Shown: positions 49,332 to 63,350 of the stretch, piece after piece
How positions within the stretch are numbered: the stretch's first letter is position 1
Layout: the number at the start of each line of letters is the position of its first letter
Assembly: GCA_028023455.1 (NCBI GenBank)
Contig: JAQFVV010006197.1
Coordinates: 16,861,254-16,925,253, forward strand
Direction: 5' to 3'
DNA: 64,000 nucleotides
From: Epiperipatus broadwayi
Lineage: Eukaryota > Onychophora > Udeonychophora > Euonychophora > Peripatidae
Notes under the pieces: generated by a model
The model's database searches: none
What the model was told of the DNA's origin: nothing
The model's input: only the letters and a program-made list of their open reading frames with translations
Position numbers and translations under genes: made by a program

Positions 49332-50386
49332 TGTCAGAAAGAAGTCAATGACTATTCTTTTGCTTAGGTGAATCTTATATTTAAAATCTCATTTGTACTT
49401 TATTTTAACTAATTTGAATTTGTAAATATTTGTTATCTGGATATTATTTTGAAAGAAACTGCTAATTAAAAAAAAAGAAAAAGAATTTGTAATAACTTCT
49501 CTTTATTTATTTATTTATTTTAAAAAAAATTATTATATATCATATGTATGCTAAGCTTATGAATTTGATTTAAGTTATTAATAAGAGAAAAAGATAAAGA
49601 AATAACGATAACTGTCTAAGTCTCAAACAACTGTAGTTAACGATCTAATTATTTCCATTAATCTCATTCATTCATAATTAAACTTATATTTGATTACTGA
49701 AAATTGGATTTTATATAGATGGATATATAGATATATGCAGTTGTTTGTTCAATGTTTAATAGTTTACACATATTCGCATCCATATGGGAAAATACATTCC
49801 TATCAATTTAATAAGTTAGGGATCAATCTCAGGATGAGTCATCCCTGTATAAATTGTAGTTGTATTAAATTAGGTTTAGTACCAAAAGGACACTCTTTAT
49901 AATTATTGTGTAGAAGGTTTATTCAGTTAGGGTTAGGACTAAAAGGCCATCCCTTTATAATTATTATTATACAAGCAGTTATGTTTAGGATTGGGATCTA
50001 AAAAATACCATTCCTTATTATTATTGTGATAAAGAGTGTTGATGCCTCTCCCATATAGAGCATATATATGTGTAAGTACTAGGAGACATTTGAGTTAAAG
50101 AAATGTTTGTATTTATGGATTCATACATGCATAGAATTATATTTAAGTTCATTGAAGACAGGGTTCAAGATACGACAAATGTGTTATACTAACTATAAAT
50201 ATATTAATATTATAATATATAAAGATTAAAGGACTTTGTTAAAGAAATAAATTACTGCTACATGATTTGTTAATTTTATTAAAGAAAATAAATTGTAAAT
50301 CAATTAATAAGTACACTTGTAAATAAATAATGTTCACATGATTTGTTTCTCTGTTTATATAAAATTACATGGTTAACGCTCATTCA
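49332..50386 (+). repeat. Left long direct repeat (candidate 5' LTR)
   Basis: Starts TGTCAGAAAGAAG and ends GCTCATTCA. Shared blocks with the right copy include TGTCTAAGTCTCAAA, AATACATTCCTA, TTCAGTTAGGGTTAGGA, AAGATTAAAGGACTTTGTTA and AAAGAAAATAAATTGTA. Homology may extend some 15-30 bp upstream of the TG. Confidence 0.75.
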
Positions 50387-52178
50387 TCCTATTGTAAATT
50401 TCTGTTCACCCCGGAATGTAGATGTTATAAACTCCCATTTGCCTGAGTTAGATGAATGATATAGTTGACCAGACAATTTTTTTTCCCTATATTGTAAAAC
50501 AAAAAAATAATAATAAAAAGAAAGGGCCATGAAGAAACATACAGGTATATGTGATGTTCTAATGTTGTTGGTGAATCCAGTTGTAATTATATTGCACATA
50601 ATAAGTTCATTGCAATTAAAATTTTGAGGATTATTAAAATGGTGACTGAAAATAAAAAGGATGAAGATCAGCAGGAAGTATAAGAAGCAAATACTTCTGA
50701 AATTAGCTGTGAAGAAGATAGCTTAGAAATTTCAGATATAGACAATGTCCATCCAGATAGTGATTCATGGAATCAGATAAAACATAAAGACATTAATAAA
50801 GAAATAAAAATGCATGAGAATACTGCAACATCATCACAATTAGACAAAATGCAGATGATTAAGACATTATTTAGATAATTGGAATTGAAGATAGACAATA
50901 ATCATAAAATTAATCAAAAGCAAATAAAACAAACTATGCAAAATTATCAAAAAGCTAATCTAAAACAAATGGAAGTTCATCAAAAAAGGATGGCTAATAT
51001 AAATAAATACAAATCATTTAAATCAGAACAAAAATTAGATGTTCTAAAACAAATAGTTAATGATCAAAAAATGACCAAGTACAAAGTCAAAAAGAAACAA
51101 TGGATTAAATCATGGATAATGAACAAGCTCAATTGCTTTTAAAGTCAGAAAATGAACCAAAAATATATAATGAACTCAAATGAATCTGAATCAATACTAT
51201 AGAGGAATATGTACAAAATGAACACAAACATGTTCAAATAAAAGAAAAATAGCAGAAAGTAAACTTGTTCAACTAACATAAGTAGATAGCAATGAACTCT
51301 ACTGAAAGAAATTAAAAGGAAACAGGATCTGTTAAAACTAAACATCCAAATATATGAGAATAAGCCTGAAAACTCAAAACTAAAGTCATATTGATCAAAA
51401 GAATGTGATGTACTAAGCTGGATAAACAAATGCAAATAAAAATAGAGCAAAGTTTACTTTATCTCCAAAATGAAATCACTGTTAATACAAAAACTAAATG
51501 AAAATTTGCATCTCATGCTGATTAATCTATTGGATAAAGACATCCAACAGTATCTATATATTATATAGATGTATGGTATTTATACAAAGTTATGCACAAC
51601 AAGAATTTCATTGATTGTCAACTTTATTTGAAACTGGGTAGAAATAAAATATAATATTCTAACACACCAATTGCTTCTCCACAGTTTCCACGAATGAAAA
51701 AGCTCTCACATAGACTTTATTATCGAACTACATCTGAACAATCTTACTTTATCAAAGAATGGCTGAATAAATAGCTTATAAAATGCACAATGAACATCCA
51801 AAAAGAACTTTTAATAAATATGATAATTTTTTTTTTGTTTGTTTTTATACTTTTCTTTTCTTCTAAGCAAAATATGCAAATGTGGTTTTAAAAAAAAAAA
51901 AAAACTAAAATGACTGTACAAAAACAGAAATAACTTTTCTTCTTATAAAATCAGTTTTTCTTTTCTCTTGACTAGACTGGGATATTACTGTACTTCATTC
52001 AAATTCCAGGATTTTCATTATGTTTTGTAAATAAAAAGAAAAGACACTACTAACAGTAAGCTAGATCCAATCTGTAATATCTTCAAATGATACTTTGAAT
52101 ACTTAAGAAATAGGCATATCTAAATGACCACTAGAAATTACAAGACTATATTATCACCATAAATGGACTTTTAATATT

Positions 52179-53158
52179 TGTCAGAAAGAAGTAAACTTGT
52201 AAATAATGTTTGTTATCTGGATATTAGTTTGAAAGAAACTGTCAGTTTAAAAAAAAAGAAATGGATTTTTAATTTTTTTTTAAATTATTATATAACACAT
52301 ATGTATACTAAGCTTATGAGTTTTATATAAGTTATTAATAAGAGGATAAAATAAAGAAATAATGATAATCATGTAAATGCAATGCACATATATAAATTGT
52401 CTAAGTCTCAAATAACTGTTAATGAAGTAATTATTTCCACTAGTCTCAATCGTTCGTAGTTAAATTTATATTTGATTACTAAAAAGTAAAGTTTATATAT
52501 ATATGCAATTGTTTGTTCAATGTTTAAGTTTACATATGCTCACATCCATATGGTAGAATACATTCCTACCAATTTAATGAGTTAGGATCGATCTGAGAAT
52601 GAGTCATCAAAATTGTACTTGTATTAAATTAGATTTAGGACCAAAAGGACATTCCGTATAATTATTATATAGAAGGTTTATTCAGTTAGGGTTAGGATCA
52701 AAAGGCCATCCTTTTATAGTTACTATTATATAAGCGATTGTGTTTAGATTTAAAATCTAAAAAACATCATTCCTTATGATTATTGTGTTAAAGATAGTGT
52801 TGATGTCTATCCCATACAAAGCATATGTATAAGTAAATACTAAAAGACTGCAAATCAAAGAAATGTTTGTATTTATGGAATTATATATGCATAGAATTAT
52901 ATTTAAGTTTATTGAAGTGAGAGTTCAAGTACGGCAAAGGTGTTATATTATCTATGAATAGATTAATACTATAGTGTATAAAGATTAAAGGACTTTGTTA
53001 AATAAATAAATTGCTTTTCAATTAATGATTATACTTTGTAATTAATTTTATTAAAGAAAATAAATTGTACATCAATTAACAAGTACATTTGTAAATAAAT
53101 TATTATCAGATGATTTGTTACTTTGTTTATATAAGATTGTATAGTTTACAGTCACTCA
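52179..53158 (+). repeat. Right long direct repeat (candidate 3' LTR)
   Basis: Starts TGTCAGAAAGAAG and ends AGTCACTCA. Many substitutions and small gaps separate it from the left copy, so the insertion is old. Confidence 0.75.
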
Positions 53159-53539
53159 TCGGGAATAACTTATGCTTTCTGTGATTTAGCTTGGCATTAC
53201 AAATGGAGCTATATAATGGTTGCATTATTATATTAAATAAACTAGTTTTAAATATGTTAGTTTTTTTTCCTGAAAGTCAGGTGGTGCCTGTGTAATTTAC
53301 ATAAACAAAGAAATAGTGAAATACACAATGTTGAAATATACTTAGTCCAACCATTACAATACATACAGACTAAATTTGGTAAAAAAATTATTTTCTGCAT
53401 AACTATCATGCTTGAAATATATACTTCAATTTTTTAGCAGTTTTTCTTAAATAATTACTTGAATTTGAAGTGAAACTTTTGCTTGATTATTATTTATCAC
53501 AACAATTCACTGATGATTCAAAGGTATTTTAGGTTATTT

Positions 53540-54000
53540 GTTCAACTGTGATATTTTGCTCACTAACATAAAAAGTTGTGGTACACAAGTTGTAAGTTGA
53601 TGAAAGTTCTGATAAGAATTATTTCAAAACCCTTATCTTTATTTAGATCAAGTAACTTTACAAACTGCAAATGTCTTCCTCAATTTCAAAAGCAAATAAA
53701 TAAGAGATTATGGGTTAGTTGTTAAAACAATTAATTTGAATCATGTAATTAAGTGTTATTAACAAATTTGGTAAATAATTAATTAACACTTGATCAGAAA
53801 ATTTTTATAATTAATAAAAATCAAAATATTTTGAAATTGATAAAATAAAGTCTAAATTAAACTTAAAAAATAATGGAGAAATTTTTTAACATTTCTTTTT
53901 GCAAGTAAAAATCACTTACTTTTTTCAGTTAAACTAAAAATAAAGTATTCCAATTTTAAATATTCTTATAAGATGTTTAAGTATACTTTCTTTGATCCAT
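53540..54000 (+). repeat. Dispersed repeat, copy 1
   Basis: Shares ordered blocks with 56630-57110: ATATTTTGCT, ACAAGTT, AAATAAATAAGA with TTATGGGTT, AACAAATTTGGTAAATAAT, and TTTTGAAATTGA. The family is unknown. Confidence 0.6.
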
Positions 54001-56629
54001 ATATAATTATATATCTATGCTAACCTACTGACTACATCAGAGAAAGTAATTTAAATTTTACTAATATTAACAAGTGATAATATAGGCACTAAGGGATAAA
54101 AATGTTACATTTCCTTTTCTTAAAAAAAAAAAAAAAATCACAAATACTTAGTTTTAAGCCTTGTTTATTTCATTTTCTTTTACATTTAGAATCATATATT
54201 ACATTATATTTATGATAATTTCATAAGTGACTATTAATTCACTTCTTAATTTATAATTTCTTTATGCCAAATATTATGATATATTTTAGGTTTGCAAAAT
54301 ACCATTGGATATTGCATCCAATAATTTGATAAATTGTAAAACAATAGCTAAAATTAAAACAATCTTTCATAATAAGTATTTGTTACTGAACATTTAAGTG
54401 ATTTAAGATTTATTTTCAGCTTTTACTTTACTGTCTTCATTGAAAAGGAATTCTCTTAAGTCATTAAATTTTATCCAAAACTTAAATTTGGAATATATTT
54501 CAATATTTCTTGTTTTGAAGATTCTCGTCAAAACAATTTTCCCCTATTTAGAATTTTACTATCTTACGTAACAAAATTGTGTTAACATTATCTGGTCTTT
54601 CATATAATGCGTTGCAAATATATTTGATTTGATTTATGTTTTTGAAAGTATGAAGAGTAATCTATCTGAATTAGGTATTATTTTGTACTTTTGTGACAAA
54701 CATGTCTTGATTTATACTTGTATTGCTTTAAATATGTATCTGACAGATATGATTGATCTGCATTTATCAGGCTTTGAAATTCTAACCACATTTTTATCTG
54801 TGATATAGAGACATAAAGACTAACAAATCTTAGTAATAAGTTCCAGATTTTACAGTTGCGTGAATTAGTTTTTAACTGACTTTATGTCTAAGTCATTCTC
54901 CTGCAATTATAAATGCTTCAATTAAACTTTTTATCATAAAGGTGCAATATCATGAGGTTCACATAAACTATCTAAAATATCTTACTTACTGATTTATATC
55001 TAAAAAAAATTGATATTGTATTATCAAAATTAAGATTTTGTTCCATGGTCATTATCAGTATGATCATTCATGATTATGTTAATTCCAACAACATCCTTTC
55101 CTGAAGAATCATGCATCTAGTACGATATTGTTTGCATATGTCTCAGAACAATTTAGCAACATTTAAAGGTTATAGTCTGGGATCAAGAAAAATAATCAAA
55201 AGTTTAAAATATAACAGTATTTATTCTATCTATAAAATATAAAGAATGATCAAAGATTAACAGGTTGGCCAATAATGATTGTAAAGCACCAAGTACACTC
55301 TGGTTAGCTGCAGCAAATTAAAAAACAAAATATTGTAACAACTGGTAAAGAATGTACAAATTATCAAGAGCATAAAAAGAACTAACTTGGATCCTAAGTA
55401 TCATCACTTTCAGTGGTAGATAAATGCCCACAAAACATGCTTAACAAACATTATAGGTACAGCATAATAAATTCTTTAAGTTTTAAACAGTGATGATTCA
55501 TGGTATATTTTATGGGGAGATCATTTTGTAGAAATTTAGTGGTTAATGAAAAAAAAATTCTTACTTTAAAATGATTTGTATTTCAATAAACTCTTAGCAA
55601 TTTCCTGAAAATAATGTTCAACACAATCAATGCAATAACTCTAGATCATTTGATATTTACTTAGATAAAAAAATTTAAAGCTTTTATTAAAAATAATTCT
55701 TAGAATAGAAAAAGTCATCCAATCGTCTCTGATTTGAATCACAAACATTTTAAAATAAAAGAATTAATGAACTGTATAAATCATCAAAGACAAGTTAGTA
55801 TAATTTGAATTATGAAAACTTCTAGTTTTAATTAAAATAATATATTCATGTTTTCTTTAAAAAAAATAAATATTATTAAAATCATTTTTATTTTTTGTGG
55901 GTCATTGACCAAATGATCTAAAGGAAAAGCAGCCACTGGTTTTAAAACTGTTATTAGTCAAATAGTTTTTTTGTTGGAAATGTAGACTCAATTCTTCAGT
56001 TATAAATAGTTACTTGACTTTGAAATAAGGTTTTTCTGTGTTGATGACTTTATAAGATATTCAGCAGATAATTAAAAAAAATTTTAGTTACTCATTATTG
56101 CTACCAATGCTCCTTCTAAGATATGCACTAGTGTGTGCACACAGCACTTAAAAAATTATGCATGAAGAAGATACATCTCCTCACAGTAAAATTCAAAAAG
56201 AATTTTTTTTCTGTACTGACAATCAGACTGTGGTACATGTTTACCTGACCCTTGACCTTGGAATGATCTACTGATATTGCTGCACCAAATATAGTTTTCT
56301 CCAGTATGTCACATACATTCAATTAACATGGATGCACTTCTTTATCTTTATATGTTTTATGAGAGTAAACTTTTCATTTTTATTTATTTTTATCATTATC
56401 AATAAGGCATTATAGGTACATTAGTTTTGTTAAATAAAACTATACTACTACTATATATAATAAATTTATATTATTATATTATATACTATATTATTTAAAC
56501 TATATTGTTAATTTTTTTTTTTTTTTACTTGATTTAGGTGCACAAATTATTTCAATTTAATAAAAAATGCAGACAAAAAAAAAGTACACTATAATTAATA
56601 AAAATTAGAGGGAACATTGATTGCTGAGA
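54001..56629. other. AT-rich non-coding DNA
   Basis: No gene or element recognised. The open frame at 56128-56322 (minus) is in slightly less AT-rich sequence but has no recognisable motif. Confidence 0.45.
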
Positions 56630-57110
56630 TATTTTGCTTTTTAGTCTGAAAAGGTGTAGCATACAAGTTACAAATTGATATAAGTTCTGAAAAAAACTTT
56701 AAAACAACCGTCTTAAAAACTCTCCCTAAAACAACTAAATTTTCACTTTAAAAGTATCTAATACACTTCTCAATTTAGAAAAATAAATAAATAAGAAGAG
56801 AATTATGGGTTTGTTACTAAAACAACAAACTTGAATTATTTTTTAATTAATTGCAAATAACAAATTTGGTAAATAATCAATTATCATATTATTTCTATAA
56901 TTAACAAAATTAAAACGTTTTGAAATTGACTTTGTTAAAAAATCTATTTGTATCTTTTTAAATCCAAATTAAAATTTAAAAATGGAAAAAATATTTTTTT
57001 TCCACATTTGTTTTTACACACAAAAAAAATCGCTTTTCTTTTTTTACAATTAAATTATAAAGTAAAATACTACAATTTTAATCATTTTCATGAAATTTTA
57101 AAAAGTGTAT
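56630..57110 (+). repeat. Dispersed repeat, copy 2
   Basis: Diverged direct copy of 53540-54000, 3.1 kb downstream in the same orientation. Confidence 0.6.
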
Positions 57111-58639
57111 ATTTTTTTAAAATTGATTTCTGTATAATTATACATTAATTTGCTATCATTTCCAGATAAAATAATATAAAGTATTGATAATATCATCAAA
57201 TGATATTACAGTCTATGGGATTGGAATGTCACAAAATATATTTAATATTAATAAAAATATAGCACTTTTCACCTTTATATAAATATAATTTTTGGCATTG
57301 ATCAATATAAGTGAATATCACTTTCTCATACTCTATTCCTTACTAGATCATCAAATAAAAGCAGAATGAACATAGAGGCAATTAACCTAGCAATTATTCT
57401 TGACAAGAGTGAAATTGACTATATACTGGATGCAAACATAGCCTCTTTTTTTTTTTTTTTTATGAACAATGAAATAAATATTTGCATGACATTAATAATA
57501 AGTTCTCATCTGTGATAAAATAAAAAGATAAATATTAATGAAATACATTATGCAATATGTTATAAAAGATATAGTTGAGAAGAAAACTGACAAGTGTAAA
57601 AAAAATGATGAATTTTCACTCATGACTCAGGAGAGTAGCCAATAAATTTTATTTCAACAATTGACTCCTTCAAAAAAAGTTCTAATGTAAAGATTTTATA
57701 ATACATTTAATCTCACCTAAAGCTACTTTTTTATTAGGCATATTAATGTCAGCAAAGCAGCTTGGATATAAAAAAGTAGAGGTACTATACTATTAAAATA
57801 ATTTATGATTTCTTTTGAAACATAAACAGAAAAAAATTAATATTTGTGTCAGTAACAAAATTTAGAAAGATGTCAATGAAAAGAGAAATGACTACTAAAT
57901 AATTTACATATAAATCACAAAACAGTTGTAAAATTAAAAATCTTTCTTGCAGAATAAAGAGATGTAGAAAAGGTATAAAATAGAAATATCTATCTTCCTT
58001 TAATAATTATTTAGATGAAAGGCTAAATTAGAATTGTTTTGATGAGGAATGAATTAGCACTGGTATAAAAAAAGCATTGCAGTATATCAGTTCTTTGCCG
58101 ATACAGCAAAGACTACAAATACTGATAATAAGCCTAACAAATGTTATGGAAGATTTATGATATTCATAGAAAGTTTGTAATGCAAATAAATAAAAATCAA
58201 TAATTTCTAGATACAAATAATAATTTGGCAAATCACTAGAACTTGTTATTGTCTAAATAGAGTTTTAATAAAAGTAGATCATTTTGTGATAAATTAAAGT
58301 TAGATTTAGAAAAGAAACTGTTGCAATTTTGTTATAACTTTGTATGGTAAAGACTAAGAAAACAAGTTGAAAAAATGTGTGGGGGGGGGGGGATTACAAA
58401 ATTAGAATTAGCAATATTGTAATATCAAAAATATTGTAAATAAAAAAAGATTATATATTAATTAAATTATGAAGTGAAAAGGGAACTTAAGATAGAGAAA
58501 ATTGTACTTTAAAATATATTGGCATAATATGTGAAGAATGTGAGAGAGAAATAATACAAGAAAGAATATAAAGCCTTAAAAGAAGTTGTTGAATTGATGT
58601 GCAAAATCTGTCTTATAGCAGTAGATAACAAATTTATAA
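57111..58639. other. AT-rich non-coding DNA
   Basis: Contains a run of 12 G at 58381-58392. No gene signal. Confidence 0.5.
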
Positions 58640-59090
58640 TAAAATATTTATCAATAGTAATAATTATAAACAGGAACTCATAAATGAGTATGACATTTCC
58701 ACCTCTACCCCCACAGCAAAAAATTATTCCAGATAAGATTTTTGTGATGACTATACAAACAATATGGTCCATTTTTCTGTTTATTTGATATTTTGCAATT
58801 CTCCCTCTTAATTTCTTCAGCAGAAAATTTTTCTTTCGTACATACTTCAACACTAAGTCTATTCTAGTTTTCCAAATGTAGCCTATTCTCTGCCATATCT
58901 TCCTAATGGAAAAAATACTGCACTTGTTAAGAATGATTGGGCAATAATCCTTATTACATAAATGGTATCTTATTTCTCTCAAGAAAACCATGCTAACATT
59001 TATCATAAAACACCCTTTTAAGAACAAATGGATTGCTCATTCACTTTACATGTCCAATCCAAGAAGGTATAATTTTACAATAATATTTTA
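58640..59090 (-). mobile_element. RTE-like LINE relic, family C, 3' end (copy 4)
   Basis: The minus-strand frame 58509-59027 includes REIRYHLCNKDYC, KIWQRIGYIWKTRIDLVLKY and FLLKKLRGRIAKYQINRKMD, matching the C-terminal tail of the other family C copies. The final Cys cluster is damaged. It is 5'-truncated. The 172-codon frame is only partly element sequence; its last part (below about 58640) is unrelated. Confidence 0.65.
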
Positions 59091-62000
59091 GGTAAATAAT
59101 TATTGGTGGATAAAAGATAAAATTTATATTGTGGGTTAGCTCTAAAACTGTGACTGGAAGTATCATTATTATCAGCAGCAGCATCTTATTAATCAAGTCT
59201 AAATAATAGTGTTTAATGGCTATGGTTCTCACTGTTTGTTTGTGAACCATCATAAGATAATGACTACCATCTAAGATCATCAAATGTTGATCAAGGTTTA
59301 GTGAATTGCCACCAATAAACCTAGTGTTTAATATGCGCTAGTAGGACTTATGAGAAAGTCAAATATGAATTTATAATGTTAAATCTTAAGTAATAGTTTG
59401 TCTGATAATTTTTATTTGCACAATTAAATAATAATGAGGTTTTGTTTTCATTAATGTTAGTGAAAATATGAAATGGTTCTAAAATACAAAATCCTACATC
59501 CTGTTATAAATAATGTACGAAATGGGTTCAAATCAGGTAATCTATAAGTAGGTATATAGTGTAACTTTATCTAGGTTTAGATAGCCTATTGGCGCCCAGA
59601 TAAACCATATACACTTACAAAAACTTGTAGAAAGGGATACTAGTTCATTTCTCTCATCCCCCCCCCCCAAGCCATTTATGTATTGATATTTTTATTAGTT
59701 ACAATATATATATAACTGATATTTATTATTTGTTATTTAAAAATTTATTTTACAGATTGTAATTTCAATCAGATAGCTTTTCATTATCTATATAGAACTA
59801 CAATGGTAATTACAAAATCTTAATGATTAATATTAAAGATAAGGAAGGCTACTATTGAAATTGCAATGGTAATTACCTGTTATTTTTTTGTTTATAAAAA
59901 AATAAAAATAAATTGCATCTGCTAAATAAAATAGGATAAATTAAATTTTTGAGCATTTCTATTGCTTAAAGTAAAATAAACAGGCTCTTAAATGAATCTT
60001 AAATATTACATTATTTATATATATGCATATGGATGTGTGTCTACTAATAGGAATTATATAGTTGCCCAAGCTTTCAATAGTTGATTTAAGTAATCAATAC
60101 TAGTATTTGGGAGATGTGTAATAGGAAGAGTAACAGGAATATTGATAAATGTAAGGAAATTATGTAATCTGTGTTTAATAAAACTAGTTAATCACATAAC
60201 TATAGTATTATTGTTGTTTTCCAGCTTATTATAGATTGAGGTAGTGGCCAGACAACATTACTGTTAGTTGCCTATTTAAGGAATGAACCTTCTGATAAAG
60301 AGCTTGAGGTATAACTCCAGGATATTTAGGTCTGTATGTAGATAAGAACTTTGTAAAATGAATGAAATTTTTATGCTATAGTATTCTTAAATAATGTCTC
60401 ATTTAGATTAACATCTAATTGAGAAATTAAGTTCCAGTTTGATTCATCAAACACTGATGGCACTCATCACATAGTACAATAAACCATCACAATATATATA
60501 CTGATTATAAGCAAATTTTATTCCATTTATTTTTTCAATAGATTTTTGTATTATAAATTCTTCAAAACAAAGTAAAATTTTTATTAATTTGTAAAAATAT
60601 TTGTATAAATTAAATATATTTACTAAAATTATAAATTAGTTTTAATGGTCTATTTTCTTTCTCATATATGTATGTATCCATTCAGGAAAATGATTCATGA
60701 TATCTTTCATTCTTAAATTAAAATTTTTTATATTGTTTTATAAAATTAGAAGTCTATGCATTATTCCACCTTTGCTTTTTTAATTATTATTTTCTTGTTT
60801 ACTTCTACTTTACAGTCTATTTTTTGTCATTAATAAAAAAGAATGTTTGTATTTGTATTAGTTCTCAATCTTTTTATATAATTGCTTTACTTCTACTAAT
60901 TTTGTCATTAAGATTATTATTTAAGCTATTATGATTATTAGAAATATTTTATATCCTTTAATTTATTTAACCTTCCTTTGTATTTGTATTAACTATTAAT
61001 TTTTCTATTAGCCAGTAACCATATGCATTTGATCATTCTAGTTTCAGGTTGAGTGTTTAATAAGCTTTTTTTTTTTTTTTCAAATACATTATTCTCTAAA
61101 AATTGATTGTAAAATCTTCAACTCCTAACCCATTTCTCTTCTATCACAAATGCTTTAAATCACATAGAATAGTTTGTATTACAAAAATTATTATTTTTGT
61201 CTTCTGTTCCAATAAATAATCTTTTAATTTATCTTATGCAGGAGATCCTCATTCTTCATTCTTAATTAGTTCCAGAAAAATCATGTAAAAATCTAATTAG
61301 TGATTAATGAGATAAATACTCATAAGAATGTTATTAACATTTAATGAGTTTCACAGAAAATCGCTGCAATATTTACTTTCATATATAAATATAAAATACA
61401 CATTCAATACATGAATATCGATATTGTACTATATATTCATGTATATATATTTAAAAACATAAAGATAAGTAAATAAAAACAAAGTTTGAGTTTTATGTGA
61501 ACAAAAAAAATGAAGTTATGATTTCACAAATACAATTTTGACATTTCCTATTAGTTAACTTAAAAGAGAGAGAGAGAAAAGTTAAACAATTAGTTTCTAG
61601 GATTTTGACTATTTGTAAATTTTAAAACAAGAAACTTTTTCTTTTTAATTAATAAATACAATAAAGAGGTTAGTGGATAAATAATTAAATCAGAATTTAT
61701 TTATAGGTGTACTGTAGTTATTTTCATTATATGGGTGTTGAGATTCAATCTTTAATTTTTCAATGATTTAAAGCTGGATAAGAAATTTTGTCTCAGTTAT
61801 TAAATTTAAAGGACAATTAAACATTGTTTTAAAAAAAAGTAAATGAAGTAATGTCTTTTTTTTTTTTTAAATTAAACTTCCATTAAATTTTTATTAAGAG
61901 TGATTTTTACCATAAAATATTAAATATAAAACTTTTTGCTTTTAGATGATTCTCCACTACTTTTTAAATGTGTAAGTTCTATTGGCAGTTTCTCGTATAT

Positions 62001-62519
62001 TGTATAATGCACATGTTTTTTAAATCAGTGTCTCATTTTTTTTGTGTCAGTATGCTATTTTTTTTATGCTTATGCAGAATGAACTGATTTACTTTGTAAA
62101 CTTTCTGTTCAATATGTTTTCATTTCATAAAAAATACAGAGATTTTATCACTTTGTACAACAATTAATCAATTGTGAATATGGGGAAAACTTTCAGAGTG
62201 AAAACATGAAGAATGAAGATACCTGTAATTCATTTAACACTCTCTTATGTATTTGTATTCAGTTTTCAATCTTCTTATTCACTGACTGACAATAAAGTTA
62301 ATAGATGGGTTTTATAAAAAAACAATATGTGAGACCATGTATGTGTTGAATATGTTATAAGTTTACGATAAATATTCTAACAAAATTTGAGCTAGGTAGT
62401 AAGTTGCATTCAAGAATAATGACATTTAAAGCATTAATAGTAAATATTCTTATATAGAAAAATTAAAACAAAAAATAGTGATAAAATTCCATGCAAAACT
62501 TGGCACAAATGCTATAAAA
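59091..62519. other. AT-rich non-coding DNA
   Basis: Includes a run of 11 C at 59658-59668 and a GA microsatellite near 61566-61577. No gene or element recognised. Confidence 0.5.
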
Positions 62520-63350
62520 TATATGAAATGATGTAGAACGTTTATGGTGATAATTGTTTGAAATATGGACTAAATTATTTTAGGATAAAAGAGAAAAGCT
62601 AAAAGACAAACATGCAGGCAGATCAGCAATAAACTGAACATTGAAATGATAGGAGAAATGCCTGATTTTTGTATAAAATGATCATCATCAATTGTTGGAG
62701 TGATGGACGAGGCTCTCAATGTCAATAATGAAATATTATTTTAAATGAAAATTTAGAAAAAACAATGATTTGTGCGAGTTTTGTTTTATACAGATTATCA
62801 GAAGATCAAAAACTGATGAAAATTCAGCATGCTAGAGAAATTGTTTGACCTAATAAAAATAATCAAAACTTCCCGAAAATTAACTATAACAGGAAATGAA
62901 ACATGGTGTATCCAGAAATAAAGCATCAAAATACAGAATGAAAGTCAAAAAGTTTATCAAAAACCAAAACAATTATGAAAAATGCGACTGAAAACCAAAA
63001 ACAATGTACATTATTTTTATAATAGTAAAAATATTATCCACAAATAATTGATTCCATAAAGTCACACCATTACTGGTGGATTTTATTTAACAGTTTTGAA
63101 GTGTTTGATGCAAGAATTGGTAAATTTGATAGTTGGTAATTGCTTCATGTTAATTAATGAACCCAGTTACAATTAATTAATTATTTAACAGTTTTTGGTC
63201 AAAAATCAAATCTATATGCAAAATCATCCATCTTATTTTCTAGATTTAACACTATGTAATTTTTTCTATTTCCAAAATTCAACATTCCAATGAAAGTGAA
63301 GTATTTTTATGTCATGGATAGCATTCAAACAAATTTTACATATAAATTCC
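62520..63350 (+). pseudogene. mariner-family transposase, degenerate
   Basis: Plus-strand translation in three frames gives the mariner transposase order. HAGRSAIN is followed by the helix-turn-helix remnant VCASFVLYRLSEDQKLMKIQ-like (about 62775-62835), ITGNETWCIQ (62886-62915), QNESQKVYQKP, INEPSYN, and NHPSYFLDLTLCNFF (63222-63266). All three catalytic Asp positions are changed: GDE to GNE, HDNAPSH to LINEPSY, and CDF to CNF. Stops are frequent. The inverted terminal repeats were not identified. A dead element with no capacity to move. Confidence 0.78.

Larger units (their letters stand above)
49302..53158 (+). mobile_element. LTR-retrotransposon-like element with gag-like ORF and no pol
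   Basis: Two direct repeats of about 1 kb (LTR-like, 49332-50386 and 52179-53158) flank a 1.8-kb inner part. The inner part starts with a broken frame from an ATG at 50640 (ENKKDEDQQEV, then a stop), continuing as a Lys/Gln/Asn-rich coiled coil at 50879-51142 (NQKQIKQTMQNYQKANLKQM). This resembles the N-terminal coiled coil of some arthropod gypsy/BEL gag proteins, by composition rather than by a signature. No protease, RT or integrase motif was found. No clear primer-binding site or polypurine tract was seen. It could be a non-autonomous LTR element or a segmental duplication with an unrelated insert. Confidence 0.6.

Noticed and set aside
51145-51450. 101-codon minus-strand hydrophobic frame
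   Set aside because: Antisense of the Lys/Asn-rich inner part of the LTR-like element.
53595-53635. TTGATGAAAG considered as a hammerhead core
   Set aside because: GAAAC is lacking downstream and the flanks do not pair.
59590-59597. TGGCGCCC, resembling a retroviral or gypsy tRNA-Lys primer-binding site
   Set aside because: No LTR edge or coding region adjoins it; eight bases can occur by chance.
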